From the NCBI RefSeq assembly GCF_002878395.1, contig NC_061118.1:126594846-126658845 (forward strand): 64,000 bases of DNA. Direction: 5' to 3'. The notes below the pieces were generated by a model. That model saw nothing but the letters and a program-made list of their open reading frames with translations. It was not told the DNA's origin and ran no database searches. How positions within the stretch are numbered: position 1 is the stretch's first letter; each line of letters starts with the position of its first letter. This stretch comes from Capsicum annuum. Lineage: Eukaryota; Streptophyta; Magnoliopsida; Solanales; Solanaceae. Positions 12,791 through 26,328 of the stretch are shown piece by piece. A program made the position numbers and the translations under genes.

Positions 12791-15244
12791 TGTAACGCGT
12801 GAATCTAGTAAACGGAATGCTAGATGGTGCTTATGACCCTGAAGGACCACAAGCTAACCCATGACCGATATCTGTATCTGTATACTAAATGATATACTGT
12901 ATAAATATGGAAACTTGAACTGAAAGGACATAAGGTTCAAAATTGTAACATAACTAATTTAGTATAACATATAGATGGGGTATGAAATACCCAAAATGCT
13001 AAAATACTTGTCTGAACATACTAGTCTGAAAAGCCTCTAACTGACTGAACTGTCTGAATAAGGAGTTGATGGGACAGGTCCCCAACTAACTCCAACTAAT
13101 ATATTAATTAATGAGATAATAAAGAAATAATCATATCCTCAAATGATGAGGACTCAGTGCTAACAGACTACTGATATCTGGAATCTATTAATGCTCTGGA
13201 GCTCGTGTCTCTGAACCTATGGTATAAGACACCATAGCGCAAATACTTCAGTACTTGGAATGTATTGGTATGCATGTGGTTCATACGCTTGAAAAATACT
13301 GGCTAACTGACTAATATGAATGTGAGAATACATTCATGAACACATAGTAACTATATCTAAGATCATGATAACATGAGTTTACAGATAACTACCATGAATG
13401 ATAACTGAGTTCTGATGACTGATACAACTGATAACATGAGTGACTGCATCTGATAGTCCTAAATCTGATGGAACCAGCTGAGTTTCATGTTGTTGAGTTG
13501 GTTGTATCTGACAGTCCTGAATTCTATAACTAAAACTATGGGAAGTAGTTATCTAACCGACATGCCCCTAATAGGCCATTATGGCTGAGTTGGGGTTCAA
13601 TCTGAAACCCAAATTAGAAGGGTGTCAATATTGTGCCACTGGAAAGGACAATATGAGAGTGACCCTCATATAACAGGTAACTCTAGTGAGAACGGTGGGA
13701 ACACTCATATAATAAGTGAAGCCACCTCATCTACCCTCATATAGCAGGCTATGATGTCTCAGCCTATGCTGGCTATGTAGTTCTTGAACGCAAGGATTGC
13801 TTCTACGAATCACACCCTCATATAATAGGTGAGTTGCCATCCTTGGGTTCACTCGGTGCTAAATCCTACTCCCATCAGAATATACACTGAGCATGAACTA
13901 TTGAACTGAGTTAGACTGAATTAACTGAATTCCATTGACTGACGGAATAGTACTGAGATTACTGAATTCTGAGATTTCCTGTGTCACATGACTGACTAAG
14001 TTCTATAGATCATGGCTTGACTGAGTATATCTGAAACATGTCAGTGACTCTATGCACACAACTATATTTTTTGCGTACAAGTATCCACAGGACTGGATGG
14101 AAGGAAACTGACAAGGCTTGATATACTTTAATGCCTAACCAATCATCAACAATCCATAATATAATAATTGGAGATATTTCATAGGTATTTGATTATCATA
14201 GCTTGGTACGTGAATAAGATAGCATGTATACATAAAATAATTTCATAAGGCTAACTCATGAGAAATCCAACAAACAAATTTCAATAAATATGAAAAACAT
14301 GGAAGTCATTTTGGATCACAATTTAGCTATAGTGCATAATTTCTATCTTCCTAGACATTTTATCAAACACCTAGCATGCACCCATAAGGCATAGGCTTAA
14401 TCATTAAATTGACACATTATAAATAAATCAGTTTATGGATTTCACTCACTTGATAATGTAGTTTCATGAAAAACACATAAATATTCCAACTTGGGAATCA
14501 TATAACAAGATAAACATGGTTACAATCAATCCACAACATAAATATCATGATGTGCATTTTGAAATAGGGTTCTTGAGTTTTATGGATGAAAGGAATCAAT
14601 AAATCAACACAACGCATACCTTAGTTTTTGGTTTAGCGAAGACTGACGGAGAGAATTTCTTGAAATTGAAACCCTAGCTTGTTCTTGAGAGAAATTGAGA
14701 GAAACTAGTTTATTTTGGGTTCCAAATTGCTGAATCTCGAGTTAAAGGGCTAAAATAAGGGTGGGAAATTGACCCTTTTAGCCGTAGATGCGTCTTTTAA
14801 AATTGGTGAAAATTTTTTGACCTGGACCCCTGGTGCTATGCGGTGCTATCGCGCCGTGTCAATGGAATTTAACAATTGGGAAATCGGGGAATGGCTTGAT
14901 GCGGGGCCATCGTATTGCCACTTCATTTGTGGCCTGGAATTTTGGCTTGACGCGCCACTATTGTAGACCCCTACTAGAATTTGACAAATGCAATTTTCTC
15001 TTGTGGCGCAGTGCGCCACTGACTAATATGCCGTTGTTTTACGTCGAGAACTTGAAATAGTCATAACTTCTTGCCCGATTATCAAATTTAGGCAAATCTT
15101 ATATCAATGGAAGCTTATTGAATTTACCACATGACAAAAAGTGAAAACCTTAAAAATTCCCCATGGAATAAACATCATTTAATTTAAAAGATATTACTAG
15201 ACATTCTTGGGATGAAATTAGTTAGAAAACTTCGGAGAATTACA
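12791..15244 (-). repeat. Element A 5' LTR (right)
   Basis: Starts TGTAACGCG and ends GAGAATTACA. Collinear with 5159-7613 over its whole length. The GC-rich block recurs at 14830-15020. Short reading frames there (14769-15060) lie wholly inside the LTR in two overlapping frames and are not genes. As the 5' LTR it would have carried the promoter for the minus-strand transcript. Confidence 0.9.
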
Positions 15245-16835
15245 ATAACAAAAGTCTTGGAAGAAGGTTGGCCAGAAGAACCCACTTCTAATCCTCAAAT
15301 TCCATATTCAGGTATTTTATACCCCCAAAATTAGGCTATGGAATCAAGTTCAACTTCTAAATGTCAAGTAAGCCATAACCAAACCTAAGATAGGAATTTA
15401 ATCTGTAAACAAAGGCATTTATGTCAACTCTGCTCGAATTACAATTTCAGGATCACTAGACTTGTCAAATCAAGGTTAATCATACTAACCATGATTCCAG
15501 CACTTAAACAACATCCCAAACCTAGCACCATATCTTATCCACGATACAAATTAGTTCAATCTAGGGAGAAGTATAGAGGACTCAAAAAGGATATCAAGCC
15601 TTTCAACTTATGGGTCAAAAAGCTTATCTAAACCCCAAACTTCAATATTTAATACTAATTCACTCTACCCATGGTGAAACATACCATTCACATTCACATA
15701 AAATATATAACGTGCATCTTCTTATGAAGAAGGATAGACAAAAGCCTACCTCAAATCTGAATCATAAATCCTGACATTATTCACCAAAAGCTATACTTCA
15801 TTTCATAATTTCAAAATGCCATCATACTATCAAAATCATAATATATTTATAAATACTAGAATAATAATACCCATATTACACCATTGTGCTTCGGGACTAA
15901 AAATGATACCAAAAACCCCAAGTGGGTCTTATGTATGAAAAACGCATTTTTGAGGTCAACCTAATGTTCATACATGAACAAGGAATCATACCCCTGATGA
16001 AATAGGTGAAAACAAAGCTTATTTGGGGCTAAAATCAAGCCCTAAGCTATATTGAGGTTTTGTGTCAAGAATAAGAATTTCATCTGAAAATTGATGAAAT
16101 ATTACCTTCATTTCAATGATGATCACAATAAAAGATGATAATCAAGCACCCAAGTCACCCACAAGACTTAATTTTGAGTTACCATACTCATTTAGAGTTC
16201 TTGGCTCTCTAAAATGAAGAGAAATGAACAAAATCACGGCATTGGGGTCCATAGCCCCTACAAGTATAGAGGAATAGCTATCACAGTTTGCACTATTGCG
16301 ATCATAATCGGTCCTTGTGCGATCATACATGCACCAACACCAACAAAATAAAAAATCTTTTTTAACCCTTGGAACTCATTCGGACTCTAACTTTTGCAAA
16401 TGAACTATGTAACCCCTCTAAAGTCGATGTTCCAGATGCGTTGGTGAAGTCAAATTTGTCATAAAAGGTTGTTTTTACCAAATGTGGGTCCTATACCCAT
16501 ATCTTTTAATTTTCCAACTTTCCAACCAATAGGTCAAAATGAGCTCGAGTGCATTGGGACCCAAAACAAAGGTCTACCTAGCCTAAAATTGATATACCGG
16601 AGTTGCTGGCACAGTCAAAATTTGTTTCCAAGATCGTTTTGCAAAAGTTTTTGCTCAGTGGCCATTTGGAACTAGCAAAGAGATCTAATAGGGAATTGGT
16701 CCTAAAAAACAAATGAACTTCCCGATAACCAAATAGTTAGTCCCAACAAATCATAAATGACTTAGGGAAGCTATAGAGAAGCTCAAATGGAAAAAACAAA
16801 TAGAATTATGAAAACTGACTACAAAGGTCATTAGA
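15245..16835 (-). repeat. Element F left (3') LTR, second segment
   Basis: Resumes the match to the right LTR at AAAAGTCTTGG (15250 region against 22851) and runs to GGTCATTAGA, the counterpart of GGTCATTCCA at 26600. Near 16540-16570 it keeps the uninterrupted version of the site where a solo LTR sits in the right copy. About 115 bases at 16395-16505 have no match in the right LTR. A GC-richer block with CGATCATAATCGG and TGCGATCATA lies at 16270-16330. Confidence 0.8.
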
Positions 16836-19800
16836 ATATCCACTACTAAAAGGACTTTCCTCCCCAAAAGTCAATGGATATAAAGACTCTCAAAAGTTTG
16901 AAAGGATGAGGTACTAGGCCCGTATGCTTCGAGCATGACTTCCCAAATAACCTCCATGAAGAGAGAACACTTCCAAGGGATTTCGCTACAATTATCCCTT
17001 TTTCAACTAGCACCCTCACTTCACTTCCAAACATCTAAAACTCAACTTCAACCACTAACTGGCCTACAACTAAACTGAAAAGGGTGATACATACAATTTG
17101 AACTGCAACATATTAACACCATCTCCATACTTTCCTAAAATAGTAAGGGCTTATCCAAACAAAAGACAACCCAATCCATGAGTCATACTACTAACTCCAA
17201 ACCAAAATCTAACCTTCCATTAACATTTTACACCTGCTATCCACTCCAAACTAGGAGAAAATCACTTGAGTCCTAGCTGCAAAATCTTCGTCATAGAGAA
17301 CTCAAAGAACTAAACTGATCCGTTGAAATTCCATATGGGTAATATGAGAAAAAGCTCTTAACGCACTATTTTGGAACATAAATAGAGATAATCACGGTAT
17401 GCAATCTATGTTGATTCTACAAATAGTCCAGATGCTAATAAAACTAAAATCCAGAAATTAAGGCATAACTAGTTATCACTAAATATTCCACTCTAAGATG
17501 TCCTGTTAACCAAGAATGAAACCATACTAAATCCAACTCGAGTATATTACTCTCACTGAGTATATCATCAAAAATTTCCAAATAAAACTAGAAACTCAAT
17601 GCTAAAGCTAAAAGAACCAATATTAAGTCCATAGGCCATATCTGAACATTTATAAACTACAATCCATCTAAAGTCAAAAAGACTGAATAGGCAACCACAG
17701 AGTAGGCTAAGCCAACCTTCAAATGAAATTCTAACTAAGGGAAATTTGAAAATGAGAATTGCACTCAGCTTCAAAACTTTAAGTTGAAATTTCAACACCA
17801 AGGCTGAATCATTTGATCTCAACTAACCAAACCAAACTTGAGATGGGAGGCATTAATACACCAAATCTTTCATAACTTCCAAATCATCATCATAAGGTGA
17901 CAAATCCAAAATTGAGCCAAAAAATCCAAACCATGATCAAATACTCACATCGACCATACTGTCTGAATCAGCATATCTATACCATATCATGTCGAGCCAA
18001 AATTGAAATATAGTTGAAGAACAAAATCATAATAAAGGATAAATCACCAGCTAAAAACTTAGGGGATCCACTCCATATCCACTGGAGGGCATGAACTATT
18101 AAACCATACTTAAGAACTCATAAAGGCAATAAATCACACTAGTGGTTGCAAAATCTCTAGCATCTTAGAGAAATGCAACTCAAGCCAAAAACTAACAAAT
18201 CCAACACTTCATCTCAGAAAAATAGTCATAGGCACACATCACTGCGGAGAAGCACTACACAAAGCCTCATCAGTTCAAACAAAATCTGATATATTAATTT
18301 TCTGAGTCCACCCAAGTAGGATAATCATAACTCAAACAAACCATGAACCACCTTGTCGAGGAAGAAAATACCAATCTCGATACTAATGTCCAAGTTGAGG
18401 ACACTACTAGAAAACGAACCAAATAACTCAAGATAAGAATTTCCAATATGACAACTTAAGAAGTGATCACATGAAAGGACACCTGCCTCTATTTCCCTAG
18501 CTATATGAAAGATAACAATCACATCACGATTAGAATGGAGCATCCAATCTCTACACCAATAACAAAGGCAACCCATAACAAGGAGATTAATCCAACAAAT
18601 TTAAGAGATGAATCCAAGATATCTCGATCTCATTATCAATATTACTATTGGGCAAAAATAGATGCCAAATGGGTCAAGATAAAAAAATAGACTAATTAGG
18701 AAAGAATAGTCGATAAAAAGCCTTTGAAACCAAGGAAACAAGTCAAAGAATTTCCAACTCAAGATTAGGAAATATAGCTAATTTCCAAGTTAAGAACCAT
18801 ACAAGACCACAGAATGTCAACTTACCTTTGATGCTATAATACATTCCCAAATCAATCTAGCACAGGTAACCAAGAGGTAAAATAATCAACATCATCGCTT
18901 TATGGGGAAAAAATTATCAAATCGGTCTTTATCTACTCAAACCACTGAATAAGATCTTAAAAAATAAATTTCTAACTAGATAACACTAGTCTAAATAGCT
19001 ACCCAGTGAGGATCAATTAAATTAAGTAATAATATCAAAAATTATCAATAACCTCAATTAGTGATAACAATAGTAACAAAAATATCAACGTCAATATAAT
19101 GAATAGGCGGTAGGATGAATCATAAATATCATGTACCAGTCAATGACCATAATAAGACCAATATGCCAAGATAAATGGGACTCGAACTCAAATGCTACAC
19201 CCATTGGGAGAAATTATAAATACAGATCTACTACATCCATTGCTAAAAGAAATAACCCATGGAGTAATCATATAATCACAAATTGAATAATCAGGCACAT
19301 AATAACCAATATGAACTGATCAAGGCATATAATTATCAATTTCTATTAAGTGCTCTAACACTAAATAGAGTGATAATGCTAGTCCTCTACACATCCATAC
19401 ACCAATATCCTGCTCGACATAATATAACATAGGAATAAGTTTGGACTACTCGAGATACCCAATCGCATACTCAATATTAGCAAAGAACCCTGATGAACAC
19501 CAATAGAAATAATTCTGGTCTGAGAACTGCTCGATGAATCAAATGTCACCCATAATTGTAAGGGATCTATAATAGACTTAGGATCCTCTATGCTAAACCT
19601 CAAAGGGGTGAAGTAATCACGAGCTCAACCAGACCCTAAGCTATCCCTAAATTCTTTTGGCTAATTCTAAAGATCTTTGATATCCATCTCTGACTCTCTA
19701 GTCTGATATTGTGCTAAAACTCTAGAAACGTGTGTTAAAGACTCATCCCCATTTGTTGCAATGTCGTATCATTCTTCAGGGATTAAATAAAGTCCAAGAA

Positions 19801-19949
19801 TATGTTCGAGGTTCATAGACACACTATAAGTAGTCAAAAAGTGAATTTACTAAAATGTCCCAGTAGCCTCCTAAAAATAGGTAACAGCACTAATTTGTAG
19901 AACTCTAAAAGACACTTAGCACTTGTACTAATACATTAGTGAAACCTAT
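16836..19949. other. Element F internal region, no recognisable gag or pol
   Basis: AT-rich 3.1 kb between the two F LTRs. Reading the minus strand from the primer site, the first 120 bases resemble the untranslated leader of relatives (ACATTTTAGTAAATTCAC). After that I see no capsid block, zinc knuckle, DPGS/DLGS protease site, RT Asp pair or integrase motif in any frame. The longest openings are 84 codons (17568-17822, minus) and 83 codons (18325-18576, minus). Neither resembles a known protein, and both are short enough to be chance. The middle may carry packaging or dimerisation signals instead of genes, as proposed for LARDs. That role is inference. Confidence 0.6.
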
Positions 19950-19962
19950 GCTCTAATACTAA
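19950..19962 (-). promoter_or_regulatory. Element F primer binding site, degenerate
   Basis: Minus strand reads TTAGTATTAGAGC next to the LTR start, two changes from the initiator-Met tRNA complement. Both changes are G/C to A/T type. Confidence 0.7.
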
Positions 19963-20441
19963 TTTGTCATGACCTAATTTCTCAGTTCATGATGATGCCT
20001 ACCATAACCAACCCATAGGAAAGCTAATCCCCATAGTACAGAATGGCTAGTAATAGACGACCCAAATATATATAGAAGAGAATGCAGAATAGATGAAATA
20101 AGAGAATCAAATATATAGTAAAGTGTCAATACCAGGTGGTATCAGTAAAAAAGCTTCTAATATAAAAAAAAATACTAAAGCTAAATATCCAAGAAATTAC
20201 ACTGGTATAATATAGCTCCAAAGACAACATAGTGGCTAATCTAATACATAAGAGAGAGGTAAGTAATACTCCAAACATGTCGAGATCACTCTAAGTCTCT
20301 AAACTATGGCTGCTTCACACAATGCCCACATCAACAGTGATAACCTATACTGTGACATACAGGCCGCAGAAGTGTAGTATGAGTACCAAATAAATGGTAC
20401 TCAGTAGGAAACTACCAACTGAGTTCTAAAGATGAAGCAAA

Positions 20442-20464
20442 ATATATATATATATATATATATA
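20442..20464. repeat. AT microsatellite
   Basis: Perfect AT dinucleotide run of about 11.5 units inside the F right LTR. Confidence 0.95.
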
Positions 20465-21407
20465 AAACATGTAAACAGAATGAAAACTACACCCAAGAGT
20501 CCACTACTCATATAAGAATCAAATGAGATATTATGGATAACCTATCATATTCACATCCAAGAGACTAATACAATAAGGCTAGGAAAGTATCAAGGATAAT
20601 CTATCCTATTTCATCCATACTTAGAAATCTCACGACTGTATCTTGTATCTTTTGCCAATATACAGTTGAAGGATAAAAGAAAGAGATATAAAAATATACA
20701 AGACAAAAAAATGAATATACAATTTGATCAAATGAAGAAAGGGATATACGACTATAGCATAGCCACATATAACTAGATATACATATGTATAGATATAAGG
20801 TTAACTCAAAGCATAACCTAGATCATCATAACGTCATTCTAAGGCCTCATTATAATCTTTTATGAATTTAGTACTAATAAGTTTAGGGTTTCAAATCCAT
20901 TTATCTCATCATGAGTTAATCATGCATGATAATGAAATCATCAAATAGAAAAAGCCAAAATCATACCTCAAATCACGATACTAAATCAATGACCAATCTG
21001 CTAGAAGCTAGACATAACAATGGTAATAACAATATCATTAACAGTGTTAGTAACTGACTATTTCAAATAATTAAACATCTAGTCGAGCCTGTGTATGCCC
21101 CTACTTCCCTAGGATCGAAATGTTCAATCAATATACAATAACACAAGGCATAGTGATCACCCATATCTATGCAGTCTTATACGAGTTGATGGATATATAA
21201 GCATATTAGTGATAGGTGATGTGCATACAAGTATAAATGCAATATAATTACCAGTACCATAACTATAGTAATCATAATATCCATCATCATCATTATTATA
21301 CTCATTATAATCATCCTCTAGCTTTTTCGGGTATAAATATATTTTCCATATGTAGGGCTAGCCGAACTTGAACTGGTAGACATGCACAGAGGTACATTAA
21401 TATAATC

Positions 21408-21607
21408 ATCCTCTGGACTTGTCGAGTATCAATATCATAATCATAACCATCCTCCTAACTTGTTAGGTATCATTACATCATTATAATATCCTCCAACCTT
21501 GTTGGGAATCATCACATCTTCATAATGTCATCCAGCCTTGCAGGGCATCATCACATGATCATAATATCCTATGTTCTTGCTAGGTATCACCATATAATCA
21601 TAATCTC
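21408..21607. repeat. LTR minisatellite, right copy
   Basis: Five diverged units of about 39-41 bases (cores such as CCTTGTTGGGAATCATCAC), positionally equivalent to 3727-3923 in the left LTR. Confidence 0.75.
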
Positions 21608-24036
21608 CTAATCAATGTCAATAATAGAGAGTGAGCCACATAATGATTAAAGTAAAGTCCAAGGCCCACGAGGGCTAAAGTAATGAACAAGCACCACGAA
21701 GGCTAAAGTAAATAAATATAAATAGAGAAGAACGGTAGAGTATGCTTCCATAATAAATCGTTCATTGTCAATATCATATTATTAATAAGCATGTATACAT
21801 AACATGAATAATATAACTTTTACTGTGTTTTACCCAGAATTTGTATTATCAATCCAACATATGCCTCTATCCCATATCGGAGAGATGTGTATTTGGATAT
21901 GATAGGTTCACAGTCTCAAGCCATGGCTAAAAGAGTGTAAATTCTTAAGTTAGTTACCCATAGTGATCTTTGGGACTAAATTATTATGAAAGTGTAGGAA
22001 GGGTCGGAATCTCTTACGATCAGAGTAATTGGTTATATAAAATCATAGATCAAAATCTATCATAGTAAAATCTTTAAAATATCATTATTAATATCTTTTA
22101 CATATAAGTTATTCATTTAAACGGACATTTATTCTTAGGAAGAAATCCATTCTTAAGGTAAAAAGTGGGCTTTAATCCTTAGTATGTGACAACAAGAATA
22201 ATATTATAATCTAACTGGATTTTGTATCAATTATTGATACAATGATAATGAGTGTACCAAATCTATGCATGCCATTACCAGTATTATTACAATACAACCA
22301 TAAGCATTAATATATCAATAAACTACAATTGTATTCTTTACAAGGATAGACACTTCTGGTGTAGTCAACTCATATCATAACATAGCCTTGGGCCTGATAA
22401 TATGTTCAGAACAATTATAACATCATAATCACGGTCTTTGGACCACATATATATCCAGAATCCATATCAATAATCATATTTATACATCATTTCATATTTA
22501 TGATCTATAGCATATCTAGGAGGCATAACATCTCCATAAGCCATAAGGAATATCTGTATTCATCATTCATATAGAAGGCATCTCATATCTAGGAAGCATA
22601 ATACATCAATAAGAGTCTCACATCTAGGAGGAAAATGTATCTATGAAGAATAATACATAACTAGGAGGAATATCATCTCTATAGACCCAATATCATATCT
22701 AAGAGGAATATTATCTCTATAGGCCATACTAATAATTCAGGAAAAGTCATCACAATTTACCAAGTAATGAAGTAAATTTATTATAAAGTCTCCATAGTCT
22801 CAACTAGGCCTAACATCTGCAACTAAGTCCACAAGGGCAAACACAAGTCTTGGCCAATGGTTTGCTCGAAGAACCCACTTCTAATCCTCAAAAATTATAT
22901 CTTTAGGAAATTTATACCCCAAACTAGGATAAAGCACCTAGTTCAACTTCTAGATGTCAAGTAAGACATAACAAAACCTAAGATAAGAATTTCCTCTAGA
23001 AACAAGGGCATTTAAGTTAACTCTACTAAAATTACGGTTTTAAGATCACTAGACTAGCCCAACCAAGGTTAATCATACTAACCATGATTCTAATACTTAA
23101 ACCACATCCCAAACCTAGAATCACATTGTATCCATGCTATAAATTAGTTCAATCTAGGGAGAAGAAATAGGACTCAAAAAGGATATTGAGCATTTCAACT
23201 TATAGGTCAAAACACTCATCTAAACACCAAACTTCAATATTTAATTCAAAGTCATTCTGCCCATAACAAAATTTAACATTCACATTCATATGCAATATAT
23301 AACACGCATCACCTTATGAAGAAAAATTAGATAGAATCCTACCTTAAAGCCAAACTACAAAATTCCTCATATTATTTACCTAAAACATAACTTTTTTCCA
23401 CTATTCAAAAATGCTATCACACTATCAAAACCATAATATACTCATTAATATAAGAATAAAGATACACTTATTACACCATTTTGATTTGGGTCCAAATATA
23501 ACACTAAAAAGCCCAAATTGGCCCCACTTATGGAAAATGCATTTTTGAGGTCAACCTTGAATTCATACATGAACAAGGGATCATAAATCTTAAGAAATAG
23601 GTCAAAACAAATCTAATTTGGTGTTAAAGTCCATCCCTAATCAATATTGAGGTTTTAAGTCAAGAACCAAGAATTTTATATAAAAAGTGATGAAATCTTA
23701 CCTTTATTTCGATGATAATCACACTGAAATATGTTAATCAAGATCCAAAGTTACCCACAAGACTCAATTTTGAGGTACCACACTCATTTAGAGTTCTTGA
23801 CTCTCTAAAATAAAGAGAAAATGATAAAATTGCAACATTGGTGTCTATTTATAGCCCTAGGGACCACTATTACACTATTGCAATCATAATTCATTCTTGT
23901 GTGGTGGCACATTCACCAGCACCAACAAAGTGAAAATTTATTTTTGACCCTTGGAACTCATTTGGACTTTGATTTTTGCTTTTCCAACTTTTTGACCAAT
24001 AGGTCAAAATGATCTCGGGTGTATTGAGACCTAAAC

Positions 24037-26328
24037 TAAAATTCCACAGCTTTGGCCCTTGAAATTTCCTCAAGCGTTGAGATTACTATCTGATTGACGA
24101 CTCACTAAATGAGTAATATGTTATGGTTATAGGTATAGATACCCAAGTCATAACAAAACCAGTGAGTTATGGGCCAAGTTCTTTCCTAGTTATGAGAAAA
24201 TCCTCATGAGTCGTATGATCATGTGATGAATGCTTAGAGTCCATTCATATGTTATCTAATTTAAAAGCCCTTGGTGTTCTATGTTGGTCATGACTAGGCC
24301 ATACGATTCATATGTTCTAGTGACGAGTGGGACTAGAAAGAGTCGTATGTTGTGGTGACGAGTTGATGGCTTGACTCGTAACTAACAAACAGGATTCTAA
24401 AGTTTTAAGCTGGGGGTTCTTTGGAAATTACCCACTTCAAGCACTTAAGACCCCATATTATTATAACGCTTTTGAGGCATCCATTATACACTTTACAATA
24501 TTAAACACTCTCTAAATTTTCTCGAAAACCTCTCAAGAAAATTTGAGGTAGGGTTTCTTTATAGTGGTTATCTAAGGGCTTAAGGATCAAATTCTCTCTA
24601 TGAATCTTCAAAATTCAGCCATGTGACTCTTCCTCCATTGTTTGTTCACTAAAATATTATGTTTAGAGCATTGTTCAAGAGTCATTTTGGTGATTTTGAT
24701 AACCATGGTTGAGGGTTTGAATGCATAATGTTGAGTATTATTTTTTCATTGTTTAAATTTTTATTACACATGTTTTGATAATGGTTTTGCACATCAGGGT
24801 GCATGGGAATTGTGGTTTAATGAATGGGTCATGTTTAACCCAAAATTTGCTAGTTTTTGGCTTTGATAATGGCATGCCCTCAACCTATTTGTGAAATTAT
24901 CAAAGAGAATGATCTTGTAACAAGTTTAAATTGTATTTTGAACTAATGCTTGGCATAAGAATGCTAATGAAAGATGAATGGCTTTGTAAAGATCTTAAGG
25001 AACATAAATTGAATTGAATTATATTTTGAACTAAGGAATTGGCCTAAGAACGTCAATGATTGGTAAATGATTTTATGAAGACCTTGTTGGCCATAAATTG
25101 ATTTCAAATACTAAATGGGTTTGACTCCCTAAATATTGAATTGAATTGATGTCTATGTTTAAACAATGGTTTCGAGTCCTAAGATTATTAATAATTGTTA
25201 TGGCATGTTGTACACTTACAAATAGGGTTTGTATGATGATACCAATGGGATACCTTTGGTATGTGATTGGATTATTGGTTGTGTATTTGTAAAGAAAAGT
25301 TTAATTGTCCTTTAAAGAGGGATATGTAGCCAGGCCTTCAAGGTAGAGTTTGAAGGACTAACACTGGAAACCACACTAGTTAGTGTGGCTGTCTACATGA
25401 TCAGGAGGTTCAAGCCCCACGAATAAATATATGAATGAGAGGTTTGAGTCCCCCATAGTATATACATTGGTGAATAAGTCACCTTGATTATGCTGGGAGG
25501 TTCGAGTCCCGCATAAAGGCATATATGGATATCGATATTCTCTGGTTGATGGGGTTACACGCACTCGGTCCCTTCCAGCTAGGGGAGATATGGGCCTATA
25601 TAGCCTATGAGTGCCTTGTTATATGATGGTTACACTACACAACCTAGGTTAAGGTTTTTGAAGTTCATACTAAGCCTTGTTCCCTACCCCGGCATGTGAT
25701 GTTAGATTTATATATGTGTATACATTTTAGATTTTATCATGATTTGGATGTTGTATTAGTATTGAACTATTGTCATGGTATTATTTTTATACCTCTATCC
25801 CTAAGTTACATTCTAGAACTCTAACTACTAACCATGTTTGGATGTTGTATCCCCACACGATGTAGGTACTAGAACTTTTTGTACTTTTCCTACGCAGTTA
25901 TCATGTGTTCGAGTTAGTTTGAGAGTTAACATTGAAGAGGTGAGCTTTCATACTTCAGAAATGTTTATTTCATGGTATTTATTTCCTATGTCTTAGACCT
26001 TATTTAGACTATGTTTTGGCTAATATCGGGGGCATGTCCAAATATTTTGTTGACATTCAATTTTTTAAAGGCATTGTTATATTACTATGGACTTGGATGT
26101 GTTGGCTTGGTTGAGTGTTTTAATGAATGATGGTTGTCCGGTTATCGGTGGTTCACTTAGACATGTCTTGACTTGATATTATTCTAATCTTAGATTATCT
26201 TTTTATATGTTCAGAATTCATCCAACACTGGAAGTCATTGTGTCGGTTGACTAAGGAAAAGGGGGAGATCTTTAGTCCATGTAGGACTTGAGATTCCCTC
26301 ACGGCCAGGCCATGTATTAATCATGACA
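24037..26328 (+). mobile_element. Solo LTR (family II) inside the F right LTR
   Basis: A 2292-bp block flanked by perfect 5-bp repeats TAAAC (24032-24036 and 26329-26333). It starts TAAAATTCC (probably a decayed TG) and ends ATCATGACA. The left F LTR keeps the unoccupied site (GGACCCAAAACAAAGG near 16557). No gag, pol, primer site or second LTR is present, so the internal part was lost by LTR-LTR recombination. It carries a palindromic block of CGACTC/GAGTCG words (24095-24385) and three tRNA B-box-like motifs (25407-25510). Confidence 0.85.

Larger units (their letters stand above)
5159..15244 (-). mobile_element. Element A: complete but decayed Tekay/Del-type gypsy retrotransposon
   Basis: Two LTRs of 2455 and 2454 bp in direct orientation bound gag-pol on the minus strand, with a polypurine tract next to the left LTR and a primer site next to the right one. 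Flanks are ATAAT (5154-5158) and ATAAC (15245-15249), a 4/5 match for a 5-bp target duplication. The other LTR of host element F keeps the uninterrupted site (about 22830-22860), which supports these ends. The order gag, PR, RT, RNase H, IN, chromodomain-like tail is the chromovirus order. Many stops and shifts make it non-functional. The LTRs differ at roughly one base in eight by eye over their first 250 bases, which suggests considerable age. Confidence 0.92.

Noticed and set aside
14769..15060. Two overlapping openings of 65 and 75 codons
   Set aside because: Both are in the 5' LTR of A in different frames and cover the GC-rich block; not genes.
17568..18690. Openings of 61-84 codons in the F middle as coding capacity
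   Set aside because: No gag, pol or other motif, no consistent frame, and lengths expected by chance in 3 kb of AT-rich DNA.
25490..25515. A real tRNA gene from the B-box-like motif
   Set aside because: No cloverleaf arms or A-box at the right distance; only the T-loop-like wording is present.
25376..25564. 62-codon minus-strand opening in the solo LTR
   Set aside because: No motif; it is the shadow of the B-box-like repeat stretch.
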